A stretch of DNA of 64,000 nucleotides from assembly GCA_028023455.1 (NCBI GenBank), contig JAQFVV010000506.1:335001-399000 (forward strand). Direction: 5' to 3'. The stretch comes from Epiperipatus broadwayi. Lineage: Eukaryota > Onychophora > Udeonychophora > Euonychophora > Peripatidae. This document shows, in pieces, positions 38,995 through 53,639 of the stretch. How positions within the stretch are numbered: the first letter of the stretch is position 1; each line of letters starts with the position of its first letter. A model generated the notes under the pieces. The model worked only from the letters and a program-made list of their open reading frames with translations, searched no databases and was not told the origin of the DNA. The position numbers and the translations under genes were made by a program.

Positions 38995-39960
38995 TTAAAA
39001 AATAATGTTGGAAATTAGCAAAATAACTTTTCTGCCTCTCGGTTTTTAATTTTTTTTTAATTATTATGTTCTTCTATTCAGTACAATCATTTTTATAATA
39101 ATGCAAAATGAATAAAACGACCTATTATATTGTTTTTCCTACTCTCATCATACATAATATATAATCCTTATTTTACTCTATATTTGAGTGTTTACATTAA
39201 AATATAACTGACCACAAGAAAGATTAGATTTTTAGATTCTTAAATTAAATATATGATATAATATTACATATTGTTTTACATAATCTCCTGATTAAAAAAA
39301 AATAGTTATAGAATGAAAGCTTAGTTTGTTTACTCAAGATCGATGTTAATCCATTTTTTCATCTGTTTATTAATTTGACTTTTTTTTTTTTTTTTTTTTT
39401 TGAGAAAGTACTATAATTTTTTTAATTTACAATTTTTTATTGACAATTATTTGATTCACGTTAATATTTTATTATATAGAAGGGGTTGTGTACACCCACA
39501 TAATATTTGCTACTTTCTTAGTCATATTATCTTTTTTATGACATTTATATAATATTCCTAGAAAGAAAAAAATACTTCTTTTAAATTAGAAATCTGTTTT
39601 GAATAAGATGATTAAAATACACTTACAATGATTTCATAAAAGGTCATATTCAGAATAACTATCAAACTCCTAATTGCACTGTATTGATCAGAATCTTTTA
39701 CCAATTTGATAATATTTGTGTAGTAAAAGTTGAATACAACAGAAGAATCACTGATTATTATTAATCTTCAAAAATAAATCAATATCCTTTATTGATATAT
39801 AATGTAAACTTTTCATATCACTGAACCTGCTCCATTTAGCAGAGTGATATTTATACAGAAAGATCTCAAAATAAGCAACTCCTAAAAGTTATTGTCCAAA
39901 TTACAAAATACTGTACAATACATGACAATCTTAATATTATTAGTAATCTCAGAAAATATC
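38995..39960 (+). repeat. Copy D of the diverged ~1-kb repeat
   Basis: Begins AATGTTGGAAATTAGCAAAATAA and continues with CAAAATGAATAAAACGACC, CTCATCATACATAATATA, TTTACTCAAGATCGATG, ATTTATATAATATTCCTAG and CAACAGAAGAATCAC. It carries an A/T-homopolymer expansion (about 23 T) near 39379. Confidence 0.65.
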
Positions 39961-40745
39961 AATTACATCTATCTCAAATTTTTCCAATTTATCTTTTATT
40001 ATTCTAATTCTTTATTTTTATTCAAGAATTATGTGGTTGTTCTACACATTTTTCACCTCAAATGAAAAATACATTTTCATCACCTTTTTTCACTAACTCG
40101 TAGAGACTCTCATCAAAACTATTTCTTTACTTATGAGGAAGCTTCTATTTTTAAATTTTTTAAATTTTATTTTGGTAAGTGTTCATAATTCTTTTTTTTT
40201 AGGTGACTGCTATATCTATGTTTTTATATGTCAGTGAATGTAGACTTTTTATCAGGATACAAAAATATTTGCCAAAATGTATAACTCATGCAAAGAGATA
40301 TATTGAAGATACAATGGAAAACAAATCTATTTTTGAAACTCACCACTGCCATGTTTGTTTTCTAGCACCATAAAAATGCTTTAAACATGCATTTGGTAAA
40401 AAGTTATATATTTTGAGTACTCATATATGACAACCAGGTAGTATTTATTAAATTCTCATAAAGGGCTATAATAAGCTAGTGCTAACATGTCAGTAGGCCT
40501 TTGTGATATCATTGATTGCTTCTTACTATGGATAAGTTATTTGGAGGCTAGCTTTTTATGCAAAGTTTCTTAGTACTGACTCTATGATTTTTCCTTACTT
40601 CTGTCAGTATTATAATTCTTCACATGATCACCATTTTTTATTATAATTCTTCAGATATGAGTATTTTATTTATTATTTCTATGAGGCCTTTCTTTATTTT
40701 TAAGATTCATAGAAACTTTTCAAATCTTCTCTGACTATTAGTGAA
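39961..40745. other. AT-rich sequence without recognisable gene
   Basis: No coding or RNA feature is recognised. Confidence 0.5.
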
Positions 40746-40751
40746 AACCAC

Positions 40752-41072
40752 TAGATGTCACATGATCACTATTTCTTATGCTTGCTCAAGCTGTTAAAAA
40801 CAGAGGCAAACTCCCCATACAATAGTTTTCAATTATAGGCTCATAGCTTTATAGTTAACTAAAAAGATAAAAGGTAGCTGTTGAAAAGGTTCATTAGATC
40901 TTAAGATGTAGGGACAGTTCTTATAGATCTAAGACTCCTCACTGCTGAAAGCTGCATGCTAGAAACTAGTCTGGGGATGTTGGATGAGTAGGCACTAGAT
41001 AGGGATTTTATGCATCCATTGACTACTCTGGCTTGCACTGAGTGGCACTAATATATGGTAAGTTTTACCTCC
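40752..41072. repeat. Partial inverted satellite-type locus
   Basis: A short forward part (TCACATGATCACTATTTC, TTATGCTTGCTC, GGCAAACTCCCCATACAA) is followed by a reverse part (CATTAGATCTTAAGAT, GACTCCTCACTGCTGAAAG, AAACTAGTCTGGGGATG, GATGAGTAGGCACTAGATAG, GCTTGCACTGAGTGGCACTA). The same blocks occur at 47.1 and 49.7-50.6 kb. Confidence 0.8.
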
Positions 41073-43469
41073 GCTATTATTAGTTCAAATTATATATTTT
41101 TTCATAGCTGATTAAAGTTTCTACATTGTTTTTCACTGACTCACACATAACAGTTTCTTAACTGACTGGTTTAGATTATAGCTTAATATGTTTGATTCTA
41201 TATTTTAAGAACTTGAAAAATTCTGTACAAAATAATTGAATTCTACATCCATTGAAACAATCTATTGTTGAGCTGGTAAATATGGTTCAAAATTTTGAGA
41301 CTTCTGTGATCAGTTATTCCAATAAAATCAGAACTTGGAAGAAATTGTTTGAATTTCTAGAAGACTCAGACTTTTGCAAAATATGCCTTTAAAATTATTG
41401 TATACTTCAACTCAGCACTCATCAGTAGCTTGCTTATAAAGTAAAAAGGTTCATATTGCTGTTTACTTGGAAAAGAAATGCATCTAATCCATAAAAACTG
41501 CTATCTGTTTGGATGCAAAATGTCATAGTAAAATTGGAGTCAGTTCATATATCTTCTTTACTTTGTTCAATATTATTATCAAGCATAGGGATCTACCAGT
41601 ATGACAATCTTTCCTCAGCAGTAATGAAGAACAGTAATAAAAAGTAGTATATTTCTGATTATCCTGTTAAAGGGCAATTTGCTAGTAGGTCAGTATAAAA
41701 TAAAAATAATAAATACTTGTTTGTTCTAAACTGAATGAATAAATCATGGATGCATGAATGAATATTTATATGTGGAATAATTATTTTATTTACAATGTGA
41801 ATAATTTTTTACTATAATCCCATTCTATGACTTGCTGTTGTTTGTTTTCCAAATTTAGCTTGATATTGGTAAGATGTCAAATAAGATCTAATCTTTGTGA
41901 ATAATTCAGATATTTCAATTTCCTTAACTAAATTTGCTTCTAATACTTAAATATCAAATTTCTTAGTAATCTTTTAACTCTATAAAATTTGAATATATTG
42001 AGCAATAAGTTTAATAATTTCTTCATGACATCAATTGATCTTGAATTTTATTTCAGGATACAGATCAGTTATTACAATGTTCCATGACATTAAACTCTAT
42101 TATGGGATCATATGCAAACACAAACACATAGTTTAAAATTTTCTGGTTCAGTTTAATGTTAACTCAGATTTACTCTGATCCAAGTTAGTCTTTTTATTGT
42201 TTACCAGGGTTAGTTTTTCAGTTTTGATAGGTAGGTATGTATGTGGAGATGAAATTATTTTTTTGTTTATGCAACAATTATCAAAATATTACTTTCTGAG
42301 TTAAAAAAAGTATGCATATTGATTTATTTAATAAAAAGTTTAGTGTATGGACATATTTGTGATGTAAAATGAGGCATTTCCTTACCAATAGGATAACTAT
42401 GTTTAGTATTTGTTGAAGCAGTCCTTTCCTCATTTAGTGTTGCCTTTATAAGGCAAAAACCCCAGAATAAATATTTTTTATAAACTCTGATTGTTTACTT
42501 TTTTTTTTAAAAAAAAAAAAAGACTTTGATCAGCATTATATTAACACCAGGTATTGAAGATCTCCTGGTGACCTATTGGGAATAGTTAATTGTTTTGAAA
42601 TAGCATCCCTTCTTCATTAATGTACAATAGTTGACTTTTCTAAACTATCTGTATCTCTTCATTTCCCATTGTTCCTTCAGAACTTTAATCTATTTTTTTT
42701 ATTTTGCTATACCATTTTATTTCTGGTAACTCATGCTAATAATCCTAATAAATTATTTCACCTGCTTAATTACCTTTCTGTGATCTTAAAATCATTTCCT
42801 TGATTTTGGCTAGCAGTTTATTGTGTATTATTCTTATTATCTGCCCATTAGCATTCTTAGTTTGGCAACGCAGCACTGAAATGCTTGAATTTAGCCTTCA
42901 TCACCCTTTGTCTTGAATTTTTTTTGGGTAATTTGATATAATGTTTTATCTAAAAATTCTTACATCCAAAAACTACTCAGATTTCTCCGATTTATTTATA
43001 TAGTGTTTGTCTTTCTAATTAAGGAATTGTTAGTTTCTTGTTCTATCTTAGCTGATTAAGCTGAAAGCAATTCTGGAGGATACTCAGATTTTTTTGAGGA
43101 TTTAAACTGCATTGTCTTTTAAAATCTTTTGTTTAGAGAAATTGATATTGCATTTTTGAGGCCTTTCTTGTACTGTTCCTGTACATTTACTTTGAAATAC
43201 TCTATTTGTAATTTTTTCTCCCAATTTAGATGTTTTATTTATTGAAATATATAAGACAACTTTTTTTAGAATATTCTTGTACTATCTTGTGCTATTCCAG
43301 TGTATTGCTTCTCTTTACTCTCTGACAATAAATTCTGGTCTTGCATTTCTGTTTTCCTTTAAATATTCTTCATTTAATTCAACCCTCTCTTTCCTGTAAC
43401 ATTTTAACAGCTTCTAAGATCTTTCATTTTTCTATGTTCTACCTTGTTTTATAATATTCCTTATATCAG

Positions 43470-43470
<1 letters not shown>
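41073..43470. other. AT-rich sequence without recognisable gene
   Basis: T-rich on the plus strand. Minus-strand translations give long but uninformative K/N/I-rich frames, and I could not defend any domain. One CAGCACTCATCA repeat core is at 41413. Confidence 0.5.
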
Positions 43471-43513
<43 letters not shown>

Positions 43514-43552
43514 TGATATAAAATACTGATATATAGGAATATATATAAAATA

Positions 43553-43584
<32 letters not shown>

Positions 43585-43585
43585 G
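43471..43585. repeat. (TA)n microsatellites in a palindrome
   Basis: ATATCAGTATTTTATA and TATAAAATACTGATAT flank a TA tract, forming a hairpin. A second TA tract follows at 43559-43584. Confidence 0.95.
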
Positions 43586-43589
43586 TAAC

Positions 43590-46500
43590 CTTATATTTTA
43601 GTGTAAAATATAAAGATTGATAGAACTGATATAAAAATTTCTCTGTCTTTTTTTTGGTGATTTTATTGCCTTGGGTTACATTTTGAACAGACTATCTACT
43701 TGCATACCTTGCTTATTGCCTGTATTATTTTAATTTATTTAAAATTGTTTCTTTTTCATGCACTGATTTGGATCAAATATATTTAACTTGTAAAAAATTA
43801 ACAGCACACATCAAGTTTAGTAAACTGTGATTAAAAATAATAATGATTCTTATTTATTTAAAATAATCTTAGAAATTATTTTCATTTAAATTCAAAAGCC
43901 ATTTGTTTAACTAATTTTTAATTATTAGATAAAAATATAATAAATACACGTGTGTTTCAGTGAGCGTTTCAGTGAAAGTCAGTGTCCATGGTGAGTATTA
44001 AGAAAAAAATGGTGTAAGAATAAAATATAAGCAAAATATGTTAAGCATATTTTTAAAAAATAATTAATAAGCAAATGGTTAATCAATAATTTTCATACAA
44101 ATTTAAATATAAAATGGTAATATTTAATAATAGTATGAGTTGCTAGATTTAAAGGATCTGTTCAAGTCTGTCACCCAAGTGAATCAAATCGCTAATAATT
44201 TTCTCAATATCTACATTTGAAAATATGTCGGAATGTTTAACTTTAAAAGTAGAATTAATTGCAGAAAGTCAGTATGTTTTGGAATATTTTATTACATACA
44301 AATTGGCAGCATTGAATAAATATTTTAATTACAGAAGTTTTTCGGATATGACAACTTTATTTTTAAAAAAGAAGTTGAAAATCAAAATCAATTTTAAAAT
44401 TTTATTGAAATGCTGGTTTAATATTTCTGCATATCATTTAAATAATAAAGAATTGACTATCTTATCTGAACATACACTGCCAGTAATATATTTACTATTT
44501 AATTTGTTTACTACTTGAATAATAATAACAGCCTATAAACGATTAACTAAAACTACTTTCTGATTTTTATTGCCAATGTTGATTTGTTAAATTATTTTTT
44601 ACTCTAATTATTATTCCTACATTTAAAAGTGGATAAATAAATTAATATAGCCTGGATATCATAAACTTGAAACAATGTTATATAAAAATGTAAAATTTAA
44701 TAACTTATGAAGAACATTTTCATTTAAACTCTACATGTCATTCTTTTATAATTATCTCATAATCATGGAGTCTACGTAAAATTCATTAATTTAAAAGTTT
44801 TCGCAATAACTAGAACAAATAGATATAATCACATCTATGAAATTCAGCTGTAATGTATAATTATTACTTTGTGTAATGTGTATTTATTGTTCAAGACATT
44901 TTTACATTGATTTCATGGATAATATTTAGTATTCTAAAAATGTTATACACTTTAATTTATGTATTTAAGTAAGAAAGAATTAATTTTAATTTTTATTGTT
45001 ATATGAACTTCTATGTGAGGTTCATGATTTATATTTTTACTATGTTTAAATTAAGTTCATGGGATTGAATAAAATAGTATTCAAGGGAATAATGCTTACA
45101 GAAAAAGCTTGAGAATTACTAATAAATTTATGGTGTGTGTCAACCTCTCATGAAGTGTCTTATGAGTCTTTCCAGAGTTCTGTTCCTATACTCTGTCACT
45201 TATATTACATTGATACTATGTTTATAATTTAAGCAAGAAAATTCAGTATATTAGTTGTCCTTATTATTGAAACAATTTCATTATGTATGAACCCACATCT
45301 GCTAAATTGCTGGTGTTTTTCTGAAATGTCAGAATAACTGAGGAGGATGATTTTTGCACTTTAAATATAAAGTAAATATTAATATTGTTTTACAATGTTA
45401 AATGACATTAGTCTGTGCTGATAGTTAATCCACAGATTAATTAGTTGCCATTTTCTGTATTTTACACTCATTCCTGTGCTGGTGGGTAATCTACAGAATT
45501 GCGGAATTATATTTGTTGCTTCATGGTGGTGTATAACCCCATAGGGCACTCAGTGTTGTATCATTCCTATGTGTAGATGAATGCATCTACAGGAATATCA
45601 TTTTACTTCATAAATGTAAGTTTGGGAAAAGTATTTTGTATTATTATGCTAAAATCATCTTCTTCCATTTATAAGTATAACTTATAAGTTGAGTCATAAA
45701 GTGTAGCAGGGCATCTTATCTAAATTATCTTCATAATGATTAACTGTTTGTTAATTAATATTTTATCTGAACTGAAGTCTGAATTTTCACTTTGGATTAG
45801 CATTACATTATAGCTAATTCCTGCAAATATAATAGTATTTATTATATTATTATAGATTTATAGTATAGGTTTATTGGTTGGTTTTGAAACTGACACATTG
45901 GGTATTTCATGATTTGATATTGAATTTTATTATAGTTTCCTCAAGGCAAAAATTGAATCAAATTATAATAAAATTTATGATTAGGCTTTTATAAAACTGT
46001 GCCTATGATATATTTATTGAAGGAAACAAATGTAATAATATTTTATTTATTTATTTACCTATTTGTTTATGTAGTTATTTATTATATTAAAACATCATAT
46101 TATCAATTATTTGTTAATCATAAAATTGTAAATAAATATTGATTTATAATTAAACTCACTGTGTCGTTGCTATTTGTCATTCGTAAAAACAGAAATCCTA
46201 TATCTTGAATAGAGCATACATTGGAGTACATACTAAAGGTCAGTAAGACATAAGAGTTTTAGTAATATTCTGAGAAAACATTGGAATGCTTTTGTCCTTG
46301 GTAGTTTATGATGTGTAGGGTACAATAAAATCCCGTTTGTCTTTTCCATCATTTTAGCTTTGCGTTGTTGATTCTAGTACATGATACAAAATTGATTGAT
46401 TTTATAAACCTATAAACAGATTTACCAGATAATGATATCATTGAATTTATTTGCTTAATGTTATAATTGTCATTCATCAATATAACAAGAGTCTCACTGC

Positions 46501-46769
46501 TATTTATTAAATTATAAATTTAAGTTTATAAGGAAAGAACCCACATTTTCCATACTTATTATTATTGCAAAGACTATCATTTGTACCAAAATCATATATG
46601 TCATTTTAAAATCCATAATCTTTAATAGTTTCATAAGTTATACCATCTTGTCCATGGTCGACCATAAGGTCTCATGCAATGAAAAATCGCAGATTAATGT
46701 TTTGAAGAATAATAAAATTACATACTTATAATTTGTCTAATGTACTTTTATATACTGCTATGATGGGTC
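43590..46769. other. AT-rich sequence without recognisable gene
   Basis: A 97-codon open frame at 44225-44518 starts MSECLTLKVELIAESQ but has no domain that I recognise and becomes K/L/I-rich; most likely chance. Nothing else is supported. Confidence 0.5.
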
Positions 46770-46793
46770 TTCGCGGTGTACTCTGGCCGCGAA
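46770..46793. other. Perfect 7-bp GC-rich hairpin
   Basis: TTCGCGG and CCGCGAA enclose a 10-nt loop (TGTACTCTGG). Four CpG dinucleotides within 24 bp are exceptional in this window. Function unknown. Confidence 0.4.
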
Positions 46794-47116
46794 CAGATTA
46801 GATCATAACAATTTCATGTTGTGTCATTAATTTTATTTTTGTGATGTGATCAGACTTTTTAGTTACAGTCTTTGGCATGCAATGTGATAGGTTTGATTAC
46901 TTACCATCATCACATGTGCTCCAGATTTTTGGTTATAATGTATATATTCCATTTTTCCTGTATTCATTCCTGAATCTAAACTTAACAGCTTTCTAATATA
47001 ATTGTTGTTATATTGTATAATCATTTATTGTATAAACTACTGATTTTTATTGGCCATTTGATTTTCTTCTATGAATTAATAATTTTCTCCCACACTCTTT
47101 TAATAATTTGATATTT

Positions 47117-47522
47117 TTTTGTAAACAAGGCAAAACTCTCCATACAGTAGTGCCACTCTGTGCCAACCAGAGTAATCAATGGATACTAGAAGGTTTGTGT
47201 ATAAAATCCCTATCTAATGCCTACTCATCCAATATCCCCAGACTAGTTTCTGGCTTGTAGTCTAGAGATAAAAGTTGGTTTCTGGAGGGTTGCATTAGAT
47301 CCTAAGATCTAGTGCACAAAGCTCCTCATTGACAAAGGCCACAAGCCAGAAACTAGTCTGGGAATATTGGATGAGTAGGCATTGGATAGGGATTTTATGC
47401 ACAAACCTTCTGGTATCCATAGATTACTCTAGTTGACACCGGTCAGCACAATTGTATGGAGAGTTTTGCCTTGTTTATAAACAATTATATGATAGTATAA
47501 GAGATGGTGATCATGTGATATT
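47117..47522. repeat. Inverted satellite-type locus with long terminal inverted repeats
   Basis: TTGTAAACAAGGCAAAACTC at the left matches the reverse complement of 47464-47484, extending through CTCCATACA. Between them a forward half (AGAGTAATCAATGGATAC, CTACTCATCCAATATCCCC, AGACTAGTTTCTGGCTTGT) meets a reverse half (AAGCCAGAAACTAGTCTGG, ATTGGATGAGTAGGC) at about 47262. The start of a further reverse unit, GATCATGTGAT, follows to about 47522. Confidence 0.88.
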
Positions 47523-48076
47523 TTTTGCATTACTTTTTCATAATCTTATGATATATTTATCTACTTTCTACTGAACTTCTGTATAATCTTACCAATTTTT
47601 TCACCTGTTCTGCTGCATTTCTAATGTAGTTTTCTGTTTTGTTTTTGTGGCCTTATTGATTTTTTATAAGACTGATATTACTGTCATTCATTTATCTGAT
47701 TCCACCTATAGAATATTTAATTCTAGAATGTTTATGGTTGATATTTGTCACTCTATATGTAATAGCTGCTATTGCTGTTCTTTTAAATCTTATGTCCTCA
47801 ATTGTTGATGCTCATTTTCAGTTGTTTTATGGCTGTTTCAATAAGCTAACTTTCCATCTCCAATACTGTTGATAACTGTTCTTAATTTCCATTTTAATTA
47901 GTTTTACTCTAGTAATTTCTTCTCAATATCAAACTCTTTTAAGAGTTTTTGATAATTAAACTGGTCAATCTAATAATATATTTTATTAACTATTATTTTA
48001 TTTTGATTAATTTTTTTCCATTATATAAAGTGTAGATTCATAGGTGTGACTTTTTTTTTCATTATTTTTTATATCT

Positions 48077-49129
<1,053 letters not shown>

Positions 49130-49470
49130 ATAATAATATCAGAAATTAGCAAAATAACTTTTTATGATCTCCCATTTTTTAATTTCTTTTTACAGAATTA
49201 CTTACTACACTTTGTTAGTGATCTGTCACTTTTTACATTAAATTAAGAGCATTAATCAGTTATCCTATTAACCCTCACCTCAAGTACCAAAAATAAATAT
49301 TAAAAAATATTATTATATTCTCAATTGCTCATCATTGTATACTATTTATTTTACTCCAGGTCTGGATTTTTAATTTAAAATGCTAAATTGCTCATAGGAA
49401 GCTTAAACTTGCCTGATATTTAAATTAAGCATACATTACACTATTGTCTTCACTATTACAATATATACAT
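49130..49470 (+). repeat. Partial fifth copy of the ~1-kb repeat
   Basis: Carries TCAGAAATTAGCAAAATAAC, CTCATCATTGTATAC, TTTTTAATTTAAAATGCTAA and CCTGATATTTAAATTAAGC in the same order as copies A-D, then loses similarity before the foldback at 49655. Confidence 0.55.
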
Positions 49471-49654
49471 TAGTACGTGAATAAAAAAAAATTTCGAGGC
49501 AAATTTTATTAGAAATACAAGATCAATCTTTATATTCAGCATTAGTTTGTGGTTGCTTTTAATTCATCAATAATAAAATTAGAAAGAATCTAACGAGAAA
49601 TTAAAAGCAGGTTTTTTTAAAAAAAAATGAAAACATTACAATATAATTTTTTTT

Positions 49655-50625
49655 AAAATAGGCAAAACTTTCTATACGTATTGTCACTTATTGCAAGCCA
49701 GAGTAATCAATGGATGCCAGAAGGCTTGTGCATAAAATACCCATCTAGTGCCTATTCATCCAATATCCCAGACTAGTTTCTGGCTTGTGACCTTTGTCAG
49801 TGAGGAGCCCTGGATCTGAGAGCACATTACCTAGATTTTAGGATCTAATGCAACTCTCTAGCATCCATTTTTTATTTCTACTTAACTACAAAACTATGAG
49901 ACTTAAATTGAAAACACCTTAACATTTTCAATCCAAGTGCATCAGCTTATGTAGTCATATAGGTCTGAACTCAGTTTAGTACCCATACATTTTGGTGTCT
50001 TTGATTCTTTAATAACCATAGTCACCACTATCCTATTAGGCAGGATTGGTTTTAAGCCAATAAACATCACATGATCACTATGGCAATACATATAGAAAGT
50101 TTTGCCTGTTTTAATAACATATAAGCACAAGCATAAGAAATAGTGATCATGTGATGTTTATTGGCTTAAAAGCAATCCTATCTAATAGGATAGTGGTGAC
50201 TATGGTTATCAAAGACCCAAAGACACCAAAATGTATGGGTACTAATCTGAGTTCAAACCTTTATAACTATATAAGCTGATGCACCTGGATTGAAAATGTT
50301 AAGGTGTTTTCAATTTAAGTCTTATAGTTTTGTAGTTAGGTAGAGATAAAAAGTGAATGCTGGAAGGTTGCATTAATCCTAAGATCTATGTGCTGTGCTT
50401 TCAGATCCAAGGCTCCTCACCAACAAAGTCCACAAGCCAGAAACTAGTCTAGGGATATTGGATGAATAGGCACTAGATGGGGATTTTATGCATAAGCTTT
50501 CAGGCATCCATTGACTACTCTGGCTTGCACTGAGTGGCAATATAAATAGAAAGTTTTGCCTGTTTTAATAACAGGTAAGAGCAAGCATAAAAAATAGTGA
50601 TCATGTGATGTTTATTGATTTTTTT
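49655..50625. repeat. Inverted pair of ~454-bp satellite-type monomers
   Basis: A forward monomer (49655 to about 50090) and a reverse monomer (about 50130-50545) are near-complete reverse complements. The inner ends TTTAAGCCAATAAACATCAC and ATGATCACTA are matched perfectly at 50143-50172. The block ATAGAAAGTTTTGCCTG occurs at 50092 and again at 50546, giving a 454-bp period and showing that a further reverse unit begins at the right end. CTGAACTCAGTTTAG occupies the position of the conserved hairpin. A 62-codon frame inside it is a by-product. Confidence 0.9.
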
Positions 50626-52330
50626 AATTGCTAATTTAATTTTATACCTTTATATTATTTCTTAGTAAATTCAAAAAACAAATAGGTTGGTAATATTCTT
50701 TTAGTTTTAGTTTTCGTTTTACTATTTAACTAAAAAGAGTCATGAACTTTCTTTTGAAAATTATCATTATTTAAGACTAACAAATTGTGAAAAACGATGA
50801 TACATGCAACATCAATAAAAATACTACTATAAATAGTGGAAAGAAAAAACAATTGTGCTAATGTATGCTGTATAAAAAAGTGCCTTTTTTGAGATAACAT
50901 TTTCTTCTTAGAATGTTGTGATAAAGAAATCAGACAGTGGAGGTCTCAAAATCTGTTTTCAAAGAGACAAAGAGAGAGAGGGCAGAAAATATATTTTTGT
51001 ACATAATGATGATAATACCACACAATAAAATAATCAAATGGTTTTATTGCTTGGAAGTTCATAAGAAGTTCAAACACTGGTAGGGTCAAAGTTGAGTATG
51101 TTCAATGAATTCTAAGCACCAAAGACTGCTACTTTACAACTGCAGCAAACCGTGCAGTTTAATAATGCACTTTGGATTATAGATAAATATAAAAAAATAA
51201 AAATCATAAATACAAACAGTAAAATGAAAAAAAGATTACAGAATATACACAATTGGAGTTGATCATTTTTGGCTAATTACAAAAATATCAATTAAAATTT
51301 TTGATTAATAACTAATGCTTTGAAATTAAGTAATAGTTTACATGGATACACAGAATTATATCCATATAAAAATAATGTAGAATGAAGGCAAAAGTGTAAT
51401 ATGCAATATTCTGACTATCAATAGCAAAGAATGCAAAAAACACATTGTTTGATTATACAGATATGTATGGTGTTGTATAAATTTAAGAGCAGACAAAGTG
51501 AACATTATATATAAGGCTATAACCAAATAAAAATAATAAAAAATATAATATTCATATATTCATTGATTTTTAATTTAAAATCAAGAGAAATTTAATTAAT
51601 TTAACCAAACAAATGAATTCACAAATAATTATAATAGCTAGTAACATAAAAATATTAAAAATAAAATGTTTTTTTTAAATTATTTTAATTTGTATAAATG
51701 TTGGATATTAAGATGTAATCATAATGTCATTAATAAACATATTTTTTTTATTTTCCACAAAATTTAAAGCATATACAGAAATTAATGCATTAGAGACTAT
51801 AAAATTTTTTCAGCAAAATTTTTTTTACAAAAGTCACGGAATATATTTTATATAAAAAGTAATATAACCAAGACAATAAAGCCAATAACTCAAGTTAGGT
51901 TTTTAAATGTAAATGATAACAATCAATTCTTAAGCTATCAACAATCCCAGTCTGTAGTAAAGGCAATCTCTTTTAACAATAAAGATGGTATTACCTTTAT
52001 TTATGGTCTGATATATTTATATAGACACTAAAGATTGCAACTTGGCCAAGGATTATGAGATTAATAATGCAAATAAGTTTAACCAAGAACTCACTAATTT
52101 ACTCTTATTTAAAATTACAATTTAAATTTTAAGTATGTTATTTTATAATGTTGCAAATACTTTTCTCATTGACATGTAAATATTGATTTAATAGCTTGAT
52201 TGAGTAGATTTTTGAATGTTTCTTTACATTTAAATGTAGAACTTCAATCTTTTTATTTTCTGATACATCATTTTTTTAAATTGTAATTTATGGAATATTG
52301 GCTTTTAATTAAAGTTATTATCCTTAATAT
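50626..52330. other. AT-rich sequence without recognisable gene
   Basis: Includes a short GA-rich stretch near 50968. No gene or repeat boundary is recognised. Confidence 0.5.
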
Positions 52331-52440
52331 TTAGTGCAGTGACAGAATGGTAAACACTAGAGATCAAAGTTTATAGATCATGGTTCCAGCACTGAGACTT
52401 GTAGTGCTGAAAGTCTTTTATGAATTCCTGAGCAATAAAC
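52331..52440 (+). repeat. Degenerate tRNA-derived SINE-like fragment
   Basis: TGACAGAATGGTAAACAC resembles a pol III A box region and GGTTCCAGCAC a decayed B box about 45 bp downstream; the fragment ends GAGCAATAAACTATT. The layout resembles cephalopod tRNA-related SINE heads as I recall them, but divergence is high. Confidence 0.4.
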
Positions 52441-52444
52441 TATT

Positions 52445-53635
52445 TGCTTATTTTCATTTATTAATTATTTAAATATTTCTTTGATTATTATTAGTTAACT
52501 ATTTATACATATGCATTTTCAAGTTTTAAAAATATGGTTAAAAATTCAGGTTCCAAAATTCTCATGCAGAAAAGTATTAATACATCACTGAAATAAAAAT
52601 TATTAGCTGAAGAAGCAAATGCTCTACCCTAATCCTTATACTTTTGGAAATCTTTATACTATGATATGAATATTCTCAATCTCTCTCTTACATATTATTT
52701 TTTAACTTGCTTAATAAAATTGATCTGCAATTGCTAGGTGCGATGTTTTTTAAAAAATAAATATCACAAAAATTTATATTCCAAGAATTTATTAATACCC
52801 ATTTCAAATTATTATGTTTTATGTTTACTGTTTTCTATAACTTCATTCAAAAACAATATACTTAAGGTTTCAAAGATGAATTATGAATTTAAATTATAAA
52901 TAAAAAAAACTTATCAATTGAAATTTCAGTATTGTTTTTTTTTCATTATTTATGATAATTATTAAGTATTGATTAATAATAATTTCATAATTATTCTCTC
53001 TATTTATCAATTATCAATTAATACATTTACACACTAAAATATGTATCAAAATTATTTATAAATATGATACCTCCATTAGTGAAATATAATAAAATAATGG
53101 CAATACTAATTCTATATATTTAGAAAAAACATTGAAAATATTAAATGCAATCCTAATGAATTTTCAATGCTGAGTATTCTTGTCAAAGGCAACACTACTT
53201 TCAAAAAGTAACAAAAATATCTATGATAATGATTTAAATTAATGAGTGTTTACAACAAAAAATATATTTAAGGTTGTATTCAATATTCATTATTTTATCA
53301 GATTATACAATTTTAGTATTACTGTTAGTGTTATATAAATATAGTTGATTAACATTAATAGTTTTAAATAGCTTTTATATTCAATCATTTAATTAAGTTA
53401 TTACTAACAATCATTTTGTTTTATTGACTTAACACATGTTATTATACCTTTATATAATATTAATTACAAATATACATCCTCCATCTTTTAGTAGGTCACT
53501 TAAAATCTTAAAATCATTTTTTTCTATTACTGATTCATCAGTGTGAACTTCATTTTTACATATATGTATTAAAGTAGCATTAATTTATATTAGTCTACTT
53601 GAAAACATTGACTTATTTAAATACAAAAAGAGTTG
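52445..53635. other. AT-rich sequence without recognisable gene
   Basis: Nothing coding or structured is recognised. Confidence 0.5.
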
Positions 53636-53639
53636 TTTC

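Noticed and set aside
42540-43450. Minus-strand translation resembling a decayed LINE linker
   Set aside because: Only short, vague similarities; no catalytic motif could be located in order.
44225-44518. 97-codon open frame as a possible small gene
   Set aside because: No recognisable domain, AT-rich codon-driven composition and no splice or regulatory context.
49942-50130. 62-codon frame on the minus strand
   Set aside because: Lies entirely within the inverted satellite-type element and is interrupted in the partner arm.
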